From the NCBI RefSeq assembly GCF_004769665.1, contig NZ_RQGG01000051.1, positions 73,737-137,736 of the forward strand: 64,000 nt of DNA, given 5' to 3'. The stretch is from Leptospira kemamanensis (GTDB lineage: Bacteria > Spirochaetota > Leptospiria > Leptospirales > Leptospiraceae). The notes below the pieces were generated by a model, which was not told the origin of the DNA, did no database searches, and saw only the letters and a list, made by a program, of their open reading frames with translations. Below are positions 21,054 through 28,965 of this stretch, piece after piece (within the stretch, counting starts at the first letter, position 1; every line of letters begins with the position of its first letter). The translations under genes and the position numbers were made by a program.

Positions 21054-22498
21054 AGTTTCCATTGTTTTCCAAAATTTGGATTCTCTTGGGGATCATTTTT
21101 CTTTTGCCTTTTACATCCGTTCGATCTGTCGGTTTGGAAGTAGGTGTGTTTGGTTATGAATTATTCTTAAAAGAAAACCAAAAGAATAAACAACTCGAAG
21201 TTCCTGGATGGGATTTTCACTATCAAAAATGGGGAAATTCGTTTCGCACCGAACCCTATCTCAATCGAACATCTGGTGAATCAATGTTTGTTGGTCTAAA
21301 AGATCAAAATTCGAATAACCAAATCGTTTGGGATTTAAATTTGCAACTCACATCAGGACCTGACACGGGATTACGGAGCTATTATCTCGGAAAAAATAAT
21401 TATTTCGGAATCCAAACACAAAACTTTTTTTTAGGAGTCGGTAGAAGGGAACATCGATTTTCACCTAAAAGTTTTTCTACACTATTTGATGCAGGCGATG
21501 GACTGTTTCTGGAATGGAAACCCGTGCCGTCTCTAGTTGTACAAATTTTTTTATGGGACTTTCATTCCGGATCCCTTCTTATTTCTAAAGATCAGTTTCG
21601 TTCTCTTCTTCGTAACGAAGGGAATGAAAATCAAAGGGGAACAAACGAATCTCCCTTAGAACCCAAAGTGACAAACGTAAGCCGGAATCATCATCGCAGG
21701 CATAGTGTGGGACTTGTGTATGGCGAAACTGTAAACATACGGTTCGGGTTTCATTATCTGGAACTAGGAAGCCTGGGAGCTTATACAAAAGATCATCCTA
21801 ACGACACAAAACGATATGGAGCAGATGGTGATTCATTACTCCATGGAAATTTTGGGACTCAGTTGTATTCCGATCTATTTTCCTTAGATTTCGATGTGTT
21901 GTGGTGCCGCGGAAATGACCGAACCAGATCAAAACTGGCAGAGTCTCCAGGTTCCATTCCCATTGCGGGGGAGGCTTTGCAAATGGGAGCTGAACTTCGG
22001 TTTGGTGGATGGAAAGTTCGGAGTTCTCATATGATCTCAGACAGAGAAGAAAAAAATGAAAAACAACAAGTGGTCAAAGAAGGTTATATTTCACTGGGAA
22101 CACATCCAAGCCAAACTCCTTATTTTTCACAAATATTAAGAATATATCCCTCATCCGCCATTACAGAGTTAGGTTATGAAAAAAACTTTGCTCTCATCGA
22201 AGGAAGGGCTTTTGGGTATCTATCAGAACTTGAAATCAGTTTTACCTATCATCATATTGTTTCTAAACTCATTGGAACTTATTTTATACCATACACTCGA
22301 ACTGGCCCGAGTGATGGCAAAATTAATTTCCAAAAACGGGACTTCGAACGGTTTTTCATAGCCGAAGGGATGTTCGAAATTTCATACAAGGAAGAGAAGA
22401 GTTTGGAATTAGGGATTGGTGTCTCGCAGTTATTTTTACCAGAAGCAATGGGGATTCACTCCAATTTTGGTTATGTGTTCGGGAGATTACAAATATGA
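21050..22498 (+). CDS. Probable outer-membrane beta-barrel protein
   Basis: A 482-residue protein starting at TTG, with a signal peptide (IWILLGIIFLLPFTSVRS). The mature part is rich in alternating aromatic/hydrophobic and polar residues and Gly/Asn turns (for example NNYFGIQTQNFFLGVGRREHRF, written here in part), typical of transmembrane beta-strands, and it ends SNFGYVFGRLQI, close to the aromatic-terminated strand of outer-membrane barrels. I infer a barrel; no specific family is recognised. Its start overlaps the stop of the lamin-tail lipoprotein gene, and its stop overlaps the PLD gene start (ATGA, 22495-22498). Confidence 0.65.
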   Translation: MKFPLFSKIWILLGIIFLLPFTSVRSVGLEVGVFGYELFLKENQKNKQLEVPGWDFHYQKWGNSFRTEPYLNRTSGESMFVGLKDQNSNNQIVWDLNLQLTSGPDTGLRSYYLGKNNYFGIQTQNFFLGVGRREHRFSPKSFSTLFDAGDGLFLEWKPVPSLVVQIFLWDFHSGSLLISKDQFRSLLRNEGNENQRGTNESPLEPKVTNVSRNHHRRHSVGLVYGETVNIRFGFHYLELGSLGAYTKDHPNDTKRYGADGDSLLHGNFGTQLYSDLFSLDFDVLWCRGNDRTRSKLAESPGSIPIAGEALQMGAELRFGGWKVRSSHMISDREEKNEKQQVVKEGYISLGTHPSQTPYFSQILRIYPSSAITELGYEKNFALIEGRAFGYLSELEISFTYHHIVSKLIGTYFIPYTRTGPSDGKINFQKRDFERFFIAEGMFEISYKEEKSLELGIGVSQLFLPEAMGIHSNFGYVFGRLQI

Positions 22499-24144
22499 AT
22501 TTAGGAAGAAACATTCGATGGCGTCACTCCTTGGGATTTTTATTCCTTTGGTGTTTTTACAGTTGCCATTCTTCTAAAGAAAAATTAGATCTCTCGGCAC
22601 TTTTGTTTCCCAATCCACCCATCAGTGATTTGCATTTTTCTTACCCAGGTAGGCATGTCTCTTCAGCAAAAAAACGACTGGTGAGAGAGGTCATTCTTTC
22701 TGAGATCCGAAAGGCCAAACATTCTATTCGGATGTATCTTTATTCGATCGATGATTTGGAAATCATTACAGAACTGTATCTCCAAAAGCGAAAGGGAATC
22801 GAAATCACAATTTTTGGGGACAAAGAAGAAAGTTATCCAGAACTAGAGTCATTCGGCTTTCCCGTCAAACGTTGGCAAGGTTCTGGGATCCATCATACAA
22901 AACTCATACTCTTCGACAAAATCAGGATGTTTTTAGGAACTGGAAATTTTACCTCTCATGGTTTAGAAACAGATAATAATGTCTATTGGATCCAAAATAT
23001 CACTCCTTCGGAATCGGAAAACCTTGTCCAAACGTTAGAAGGCAATTCTCCCTTAGGCCGAGTGACGTTAGGTGAATTGGATTACCTCATCTCACCAGAA
23101 GCCGGTTTAGAAATCCAAACAGAAATTTTAGAAGCGATCGATTCGGCTAAACATTCCATTCGGTATTTGATTTATTCCCATTATGATCCTGTGATCAGTT
23201 TTCAATTAATGAAGGCGCATGAAAGAGGAGTAAAAATAGAGAGCGTTTACAATGGACCAATGAGTACAAATCCAGAGGGTGAATCTTTGAGCCAAATACT
23301 ATCCTTTCCTTCCCAAATTTGGGAAGATGGGAACGTAGACTTTGTTTATAAAGAGGATTCTTATCGAGGAGGACTGCTACATCACAAAACAATGATTATA
23401 GATGAAAGGGATGTGTTGGTAGGTTCTTATAATTATTCTGTTTCGGCCCGCGACCAAAACAAAGAAATCTTTGTGAAGTTTTCCCACCCTCGGATCACAG
23501 TAGAATTTTTAGAAGAATGGAAACGAATTGTCTCCGAAGCACTCCCACTCAGTTCCTTTTTACAGAATCCCAATCCAATTCCAAAAACAGATTTTAAATC
23601 ATTTGGGATTCAAAGTTATCGAAATTCCCTCTTTGAAACCAATTTGTTTTTTACAAAGAGTGGAAGTCTTGATTCCAATTCAAATGCTCTTTCTTCCCAA
23701 TACCGTGAGTCTTTATCCTTAACGAGTGGACTTGATCCAAACACAATTTCCGAGGAAAGGGAAGGGAACAATCGATTCATCGTTCATTCCAATCTCCCAG
23801 ATCCCATTTGGATGGAATCGGAAGTGTCAAATTTGACTTTGCAAACTCAGAATTTATTTTATGGAACCAAAGTATCGGTTTCCAGTGGGGAAGAGATTCG
23901 TTCCCTAGAGATTTGGGATGGCAAACATCCAAAAGAAACCATTTCCTTAGACAACCAGTCTGTTGCAGTGGGGAGAGGTGACTTTCGGTTGGGAAAAGAG
24001 ATTTGGATTTGGACAGAGTTACCCAATCGAACCGTCAGTTTTTGTCATACAAAAGAAAAAGACAAACTTCCTAAGTGGATGAACTTTCTAAAGAATCGAT
24101 TGTTCACCAAACAAAAGAAAGTTTTACATTGTTCTTACGACTGA
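22495..24144 (+). CDS. Phospholipase D-family lipoprotein
   Basis: A 549-residue protein with a lipoprotein-type N-terminus (FLFLWCFYSCHSSKE). Two PLD catalytic motifs are intact: HHTKLILFDKIRMFLGTGNF (H-x-K-x4-D) and HHKTMIIDERDVLVGSYNYS. Two-motif PLDs cleave phosphodiesters, either phospholipids or, in the Nuc subgroup, nucleic acids; nothing here decides the substrate. About 190 residues after the second motif are beta-rich and unassigned. It is the last gene of the coupled lipoprotein-barrel-PLD set and converges on the small gene at 24145. Surface or periplasmic location is inferred from the lipobox. Confidence 0.87.
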   Translation: MNLGRNIRWRHSLGFLFLWCFYSCHSSKEKLDLSALLFPNPPISDLHFSYPGRHVSSAKKRLVREVILSEIRKAKHSIRMYLYSIDDLEIITELYLQKRKGIEITIFGDKEESYPELESFGFPVKRWQGSGIHHTKLILFDKIRMFLGTGNFTSHGLETDNNVYWIQNITPSESENLVQTLEGNSPLGRVTLGELDYLISPEAGLEIQTEILEAIDSAKHSIRYLIYSHYDPVISFQLMKAHERGVKIESVYNGPMSTNPEGESLSQILSFPSQIWEDGNVDFVYKEDSYRGGLLHHKTMIIDERDVLVGSYNYSVSARDQNKEIFVKFSHPRITVEFLEEWKRIVSEALPLSSFLQNPNPIPKTDFKSFGIQSYRNSLFETNLFFTKSGSLDSNSNALSSQYRESLSLTSGLDPNTISEEREGNNRFIVHSNLPDPIWMESEVSNLTLQTQNLFYGTKVSVSSGEEIRSLEIWDGKHPKETISLDNQSVAVGRGDFRLGKEIWIWTELPNRTVSFCHTKEKDKLPKWMNFLKNRLFTKQKKVLHCSYD

Positions 24145-24330
24145 TCATTCCATTTTGTCTTCGATGATGGGAACCAAAATCTTTGCGATCTCTTCTTGTA
24201 ACTTCATATAATTATTGATGCCTAAATGAGTAATTTGTTTGTTCACATCATTTAACATAGCTTGTATGAGAAGGATGAGCGTGTGTTTTTTATCTTCGGG
24301 CAGTTTGGAATCATGGATCAAATCAGACAT
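24145..24330 (-). CDS. Small helical protein, unknown
   Basis: A 61-residue ORF in the gap between the PLD gene and the MFS gene. It is predicted to be almost entirely helical (KHTLILLIQAMLNDVNKQI, NNYMKLQEEIAKILVPII) with acidic ends and no membrane segment. It fills the gap exactly, its stop touching the PLD stop tail to tail, and it is on the same strand as MFS. I recognise no family; the case for a real gene rests on position and amphipathic composition. Confidence 0.5.
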   Translation of the reverse strand: MSDLIHDSKLPEDKKHTLILLIQAMLNDVNKQITHLGINNYMKLQEEIAKILVPIIEDKME

Positions 24331-24373
24331 GGTCAGTCCAGTTTGTCATGGAAATGAGAATTTCCAAGCATTT

Positions 24374-25615
24374 TTAAACCCAGTTTTTGAGCTCTAGTTC
24401 TTTTAGTTTCGGTGCCATACGATACGTAAAGATCACAATGAGAACTGTCATGGTTGCGCCGAACACAACTGAACCAACTGTGCCGACAAGTTTTGCCGAT
24501 ACCCCTGATTCAAAAGCACCAATCTCATTCGAAGAACCAATGAATACTTTATTGATGGCACTCACTCGTCCCCGCATTTCTTCGGGTGTCATGGTTTGCA
24601 TGATGGTGGATCGAACAACGACGGAAACACTATCAAAAACCCCAGATAAAAAGAGAGCCACTAGAGATAAGGTAAAGGAGGTAGAAAGTCCAAAAACCAA
24701 CATACAAATTCCAAATCCCATCACACACGACAAAAGCACTCTGCCTGATTTTTCCAATGGTGGTTTGTAGGTGAGGTAATACGCCATGATGAGAGCTCCA
24801 AAAGAGGGAGCAGCTCGTAAATACCCTAGACCTTCCGATCCAACAAATAAAATATCTTTGGCAAAAACAGGAAGAAGTGCCACAGCACCACCGAATAAAA
24901 CGGCAAACATATCGAGTGCCATAGCACCTAACATGATTTCATTTTTTAAAACAAATTTGAGGCCTTTTAATAAACTATCTTTTAGAGCTTCTTTTTCTTT
25001 TCGTTCAGGCAAACTACGTTTTCGAATCCAAAAAAATAAGAAAAAGGGAAGACCGATACAAATTGTATCCAACCCGTATGCCCACTGCATTCCCAAACTT
25101 CCATACACAATTCCACCGAGGGCAGGTCCAATCACGGCACCTGCTTGGAAAGAAGTTCCCATCCAAGCGGCAGAGTGTGGGTAATGTTCTCTCGGAACGA
25201 GTTGGGTCACAAAACTAAAGATAGCGGGTGAAATAAAACCTCTCGCGATTCCTGAAACTAATATCACAAGGAAAATAGGGTAGGCTTTGTAGGTATCTAA
25301 TAGAAAGGAAAGGGGACCAGTAAAAGCATACAAAGTAAGGGAACAGAGGAATAAAAAAAACAAACAAATCACAATGATATTGCGACGGTCTCTAAGGTCT
25401 GCTAGGTGGCCTGCATATAGTGCCACAATGATAGAAGGAATGGCTTCAAAAAGTCCCACAAGTCCTAAATCGAGGACACTTCCCGTCAGTTCATACACTT
25501 GCCAACCGACGATGGTCGCTTGGATATTGATCGCAAGAACCATAAAAAAACGGGCTACGATAAAAAATCGAAAGTCTCTGTGTTGGAAAATGGCCAAAGA
25601 AAGATTTTTTTTCAT
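24374..25615 (-). CDS. MFS transporter (exporter type)
   Basis: A 413-residue major facilitator with about 12 hydrophobic segments. The loop between segments 2 and 3 carries the family motif as GHLADLRDRRNIIV, and the start FRFFIVARFFMVLAINIQ plus GWQVYELTGS resembles the enterobactin/EntS-like MFS_3 exporters. Such proteins export small hydrophobic compounds by proton antiport; the substrate here is unknown. It lies 63 bases downstream of the OmpL47-like gene on the same strand and is followed by a small gene. Confidence 0.88.
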   Translation of the reverse strand: MKKNLSLAIFQHRDFRFFIVARFFMVLAINIQATIVGWQVYELTGSVLDLGLVGLFEAIPSIIVALYAGHLADLRDRRNIIVICLFFLFLCSLTLYAFTGPLSFLLDTYKAYPIFLVILVSGIARGFISPAIFSFVTQLVPREHYPHSAAWMGTSFQAGAVIGPALGGIVYGSLGMQWAYGLDTICIGLPFFLFFWIRKRSLPERKEKEALKDSLLKGLKFVLKNEIMLGAMALDMFAVLFGGAVALLPVFAKDILFVGSEGLGYLRAAPSFGALIMAYYLTYKPPLEKSGRVLLSCVMGFGICMLVFGLSTSFTLSLVALFLSGVFDSVSVVVRSTIMQTMTPEEMRGRVSAINKVFIGSSNEIGAFESGVSAKLVGTVGSVVFGATMTVLIVIFTYRMAPKLKELELKNWV

Positions 25616-25678
25616 CTCTAATCAGCCAGAGTTTTCCCGAGAAAGGAAGGATCAATTCACAAATTGGAAAAAATTCGA

Positions 25679-26662
25679 TTAATTCGAATCACTACCCAAT
25701 TGAAACTGTAACGATTTGACAACCTCTTCATTTCCCACTTGGTCAACCGCATAATAAAAAATTTGGAACGAACCCTTACATTCATTTTTTAAATCCACAA
25801 TGGATATATCCACACTAAAGGGCTTAAATTCCGACTGGGTTCCCGATTGGCATGTAGTAGAATACAAAATGTCTTTCAGTCCACTGCGATTGTCTTTCGC
25901 AACGAATCGGATTTTAGAATCAGGAGATAAAAAGTTTACATTCCCTTTTCCTTTGGTTGTGGGTCCCACCCATTCTACTTTTGTTTCTGGTGCTTTTGTA
26001 TCTCGGACAAAATCTAAAATTTGAATGGGTTCTTTATTTCCCGCACGATCTACAGAGAAATACAAAAGTTTGTATTCTCCTTCTTCGGTAAATGGAATGG
26101 ATGTGAGGGACTTTGCTGAATTCCATTGTCCATCGTTGATACGATAACGAACTTCCGAAATTCCAGAAGCATCATCGGATGGAGACAAGGTGATAGAGTC
26201 TTTTGCTAAATATCGAATTCCTTCTTCTTTTTCTTTTACGATCACAAAACTATCGTTAGAGATTACGGAAGTTACCTTTTTCGGAACTGGTTTTGGTTCA
26301 AATGTTTTTTTTGTGACAAACTCTTTGGGAACGGAAAGAGGTGATCCTGGATCCACGTTCGTTGAAAATACTTGTGTCCAAAAACCTTTTGCACCGTACT
26401 CACCTAATCTGCGCACACGAAAGTATTCAAAATCATCTTTCGGAGTCACTGTGATTCGGTTTCCTTTGAATTGAATCACTTCTGGTGGTTTCGGAGCAAT
26501 GGATGCTTCCGTTTCGCTTGGTTTTTCTTGCCAAAGTTCTAATTCAAAATTTGCATCTGCTTCTGCATCGATGAGAATTCTGAGTTCTCGTTTTGGTTTG
26601 GAATCCAATGAGCTAAGAACGAGTAAAAAAATTGTGAAAATGAATGTTAGTTTTTGTTTCAT
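25679..26662 (-). CDS. Exported OmpL47-like repeat protein
   Basis: From the ATG at 26662 the protein has 327 residues and a signal peptide (KLTFIFTIFLLVLSSLDS). The ORF is open further upstream but that would overlap the LysM-FecR gene, so the inner start is chosen. Two Ig-like/OmpL47-type repeats are visible, each with a 'D.ASGI..V.Y..N.G.W' or 'DNRSGLKDILYS' start and an 'FSVDRAGN' or 'YAVDQVGNEE' end. OmpL47 is a leptospiral surface protein built from such units. It begins 7 bases after the LysM-FecR stop, so the two are co-transcribed and may share an envelope role. Confidence 0.78.
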   Translation of the reverse strand: MKQKLTFIFTIFLLVLSSLDSKPKRELRILIDAEADANFELELWQEKPSETEASIAPKPPEVIQFKGNRITVTPKDDFEYFRVRRLGEYGAKGFWTQVFSTNVDPGSPLSVPKEFVTKKTFEPKPVPKKVTSVISNDSFVIVKEKEEGIRYLAKDSITLSPSDDASGISEVRYRINDGQWNSAKSLTSIPFTEEGEYKLLYFSVDRAGNKEPIQILDFVRDTKAPETKVEWVGPTTKGKGNVNFLSPDSKIRFVAKDNRSGLKDILYSTTCQSGTQSEFKPFSVDISIVDLKNECKGSFQIFYYAVDQVGNEEVVKSLQFQLGSDSN

Positions 26663-26669
26663 ATTCCTT

Positions 26670-27464
26670 TTATTCTTCTTTGATACGAGGTGCTTCTGGA
26701 ATTTTATAAGGTTGTACAGGATTTTTTCCTTTTTCCACAAAGGTCGCCATACCTTGAGTGAGTTCGACTGTTTTGCCTTGTGCGCTGACATCCACAACTC
26801 CCTCAAAGCAGGAAATGGTAGAACTTTGTTTTTCATCCAGTTCGACTCGAAATTCTGTACCTCTCACACCCGCAGTGGAGGAAGGGCTAACGATACTGAA
26901 TTTATGTTCTTTCGTTGGTGGATTACTTTTTGTTACCTTGGCATCAAGACTTCCTTTAAAGAGGGCTACAGTTACTGGTCCTCCTTTTTTGTCTTCGCCT
27001 CTCACTTCGAAATGGCTATTGTTTAAGATGCGAACCATACCCACTTGATTGACGTGAATGTCGGTTTTTCCTTTTGCGTTGGTTCGGATTTGATCATTGG
27101 GATGTAATTCTTGACCAAGTTTCAAAGGAGTCCAAGGACCTTTTCCGTTCGTTCCGTTCCATTCCACTTGCCCCATGACAAATTCAGTCACACCCACAAC
27201 CGCTTTTCGAAGGAAAACAGGAACCACTAGAGAAAGACCTGGTTTGATCAAATCGGGATTTGGAATTTTATTATATTTCAGTAACTCTGGCCAACGTTTC
27301 GGATCTGATAAATGGCGTTCTGATATGAGAGAAAGAGTTTCTCCCTTTTGTACGGTGATGGTAATGGGTTCCAATGCCGTATCTGGTTCTGCCAAGAGAG
27401 GAAATTGACAGATCATTATGATAAGTACTAGGATAGTGTGTACGATGGACTTTCTCATATACAT
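26670..27464 (-). CDS. Exported LysM-FecR domain protein
   Basis: A 264-residue protein with a signal peptide (IVHTILVLIIMICQFPLLA). A LysM domain follows (ITVQKGETLSLISERH, about 35-85), expected to bind peptidoglycan. A FecR-like domain (about 110-240) contains FSIVSPSSTAGVRGTEFRV, the family's hallmark. FecR-LysM proteins are common in spirochaetes as periplasmic scaffold proteins and are not linked to iron. The ATG has a GAGAGA element upstream; an ATG two codons later is also possible. The promoter should lie in 27465-27649. Confidence 0.85.
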   Translation of the reverse strand: MYMRKSIVHTILVLIIMICQFPLLAEPDTALEPITITVQKGETLSLISERHLSDPKRWPELLKYNKIPNPDLIKPGLSLVVPVFLRKAVVGVTEFVMGQVEWNGTNGKGPWTPLKLGQELHPNDQIRTNAKGKTDIHVNQVGMVRILNNSHFEVRGEDKKGGPVTVALFKGSLDAKVTKSNPPTKEHKFSIVSPSSTAGVRGTEFRVELDEKQSSTISCFEGVVDVSAQGKTVELTQGMATFVEKGKNPVQPYKIPEAPRIKEE

Positions 27465-27649
27465 ACTCTCTCAAACTTCTGTTTAAATTTCCAGCGATTT
27501 CGTAAAATCTTGGGGATTTTTCTAAACGACGAATTCCATTCATCCTTTCGGATCATCTAAAGAAATGATGGTGTAAAGCCGATCCCTTTGTATTTTCCAC
27601 AAATCAAATGACTTCGTTTTGCAAAAAAATCCCAAATCGAAGTTAGGTT

Positions 27650-28192
27650 CTACTTTGATTGCAAAAAATAAATTCCTAGTGCGGCTGCCATATGAGGGTG
27701 GTGGATGGTTCCATCAAGTAACAACTGTTTGACTTCGTTCGGTGATTTTAAAACGATTTCAATGTCTTCTCCTTCATCGAAATCCACATCATGAATTGGT
27801 TCTACATCGAGAGCCACATAAGAAAACGACCAATTCGTAAACATCGCAGGGTTGCCGGAAAATTTTGATAACAAACGAATTTTACTTGGACTCGTGGCAT
27901 ATCCCGTTTCTTCCCTGAGTTCTCTGATCACGGAATCAAACTCAGCATCTGGTCCATCCTCATCCACGATGCCTCCGGGGATCTCCAAACTCACTTCCCC
28001 AATCCCGTGCCTGTATTGTTTGATGAGTACAATCTCTCCAGACTTTGTGACTGGTACAACGTTGACCCAGTTTTTGGATTTTAAGACATAGTAGGTTTTT
28101 TCTTCTTCCGAACGTGGGAGTTGGATATCAAAAGAAGCGAGTGTGTAAATTGGGGTAGGGAATAAGTCTTTCCAGTTTTTTCTTTCTTTCAA
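27650..28192 (-). CDS. Nudix hydrolase (ADP-ribose pyrophosphatase-like)
   Basis: A 180-residue Nudix enzyme resembling ADP-ribose pyrophosphatases: VKQYR-type strand (VLIKQYRHGIGEVSLEIPGG) and a Nudix box ending RELREETGY, with the metal-binding REEx core intact. The front half of the box (GGIVDEDGPDAEFDSVI) is about two residues longer than the canonical G-x5-E spacing, with Asp where Glu is usual. It probably hydrolyses a nucleoside diphosphate derivative such as ADP-ribose. It is divergent from the GST-family gene across a 130-base gap. Confidence 0.86.
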   Translation of the reverse strand: MKERKNWKDLFPTPIYTLASFDIQLPRSEEEKTYYVLKSKNWVNVVPVTKSGEIVLIKQYRHGIGEVSLEIPGGIVDEDGPDAEFDSVIRELREETGYATSPSKIRLLSKFSGNPAMFTNWSFSYVALDVEPIHDVDFDEGEDIEIVLKSPNEVKQLLLDGTIHHPHMAAALGIYFLQSK

Positions 28193-28256
28193 AGGTGGGA
28201 GTTTCCTATCTTTTGGGATTGCCTTTCAGTGTGAATCGTTCTCTTATGGAAAGCCA

Positions 28257-28289
28257 CCCTTTTTTTAAAGGGAGTGAATCTTACTCCTT
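28257..28289 (+). promoter_or_regulatory. Two overlapping alternative hairpins ahead of the GST-family gene
   Basis: CCCTTT (28257-28262) pairs with AAAGGG (28267-28272) around TTTT. The same AAGG arm can instead pair, with one bulged G, as AAGG-AGT (28268-28275) with ACTCCTT (28283-28289). The two structures exclude each other, as in attenuators, but stems are short and no T-run follows. Function is speculative. Confidence 0.25.
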
Positions 28290-28322
28290 GCTAGAAGAAG
28301 CATTGTTTGAAATCCTTTCCTT

Positions 28323-28919
28323 ATGAAATTATATGGTAGCATCACCTCTCCCTATGTCAGACGAATTCGTTTCCTTTGCTTAGAACTTGGACTTCCTTTC
28401 CAACTTGTGGATACGATGACTGAATCAGGACAAAAAGAACTCAGGGAAAAAAATCCCCTTTGGAAAGTTCCTTACCTGGAAACAGACGATGTGAAAATCT
28501 GGGATAGTCATACCATCACAGACTACATCTTTGTTACCAAAGGCCACGGTAAGTTTCGACCAAAAGAAGGTGATCATTTTTACAGAGAGGCAAATTTAAT
28601 CACAGCCATAGACCAAGCTCTCGACAATGCCATTCTTCTCTTTTATTTGAACAAAGAAGGAATCAAACCCGATGCCGCACCGTACTTAACCAAAAATGCT
28701 CTTCGGATCAGTTCCATTTTAGAATACATCAAACGAGAGTTAAGTGGAAACCACTTCTTTTCAGATGGAAAGGTGGGTTTATCCGAAATTGCTCTTTATT
28801 CCACTTTGGATTGGATGCGATTTCGGTCTGTGTTACCGATTCTAGAAGAGGAACTCTTTGTGAATTTTCTCAATTTCCATGGGCCAAACAAATCCTGGAT
28901 GGAAACGGCTCCTAAGTAA
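28323..28919 (+). CDS. Glutathione S-transferase family protein
   Basis: A 198-residue protein with a thioredoxin-like N-terminal domain (MKLYGSITSPYVRRIRFL, with SP-Y-V-R as in many bacterial GSTs, then VPYLETDDVKIWDSHTITDYI, the glutathione-binding PYLE..D..I..S..I pattern) and a helical C-terminal domain. The expected activity is glutathione- or low-molecular-thiol-dependent transfer or reduction; the substrate is unknown. Start is the ATG after TTTCCTT; no strong ribosome-binding site is seen. Two mutually exclusive hairpins precede it at 28257-28289. Confidence 0.85.
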   Translation: MKLYGSITSPYVRRIRFLCLELGLPFQLVDTMTESGQKELREKNPLWKVPYLETDDVKIWDSHTITDYIFVTKGHGKFRPKEGDHFYREANLITAIDQALDNAILLFYLNKEGIKPDAAPYLTKNALRISSILEYIKRELSGNHFFSDGKVGLSEIALYSTLDWMRFRSVLPILEEELFVNFLNFHGPNKSWMETAPK

Positions 28920-28965
28920 GGATTCTCATCCTTTTTTACTCGACCCCATTTGATTTCACGGGATT

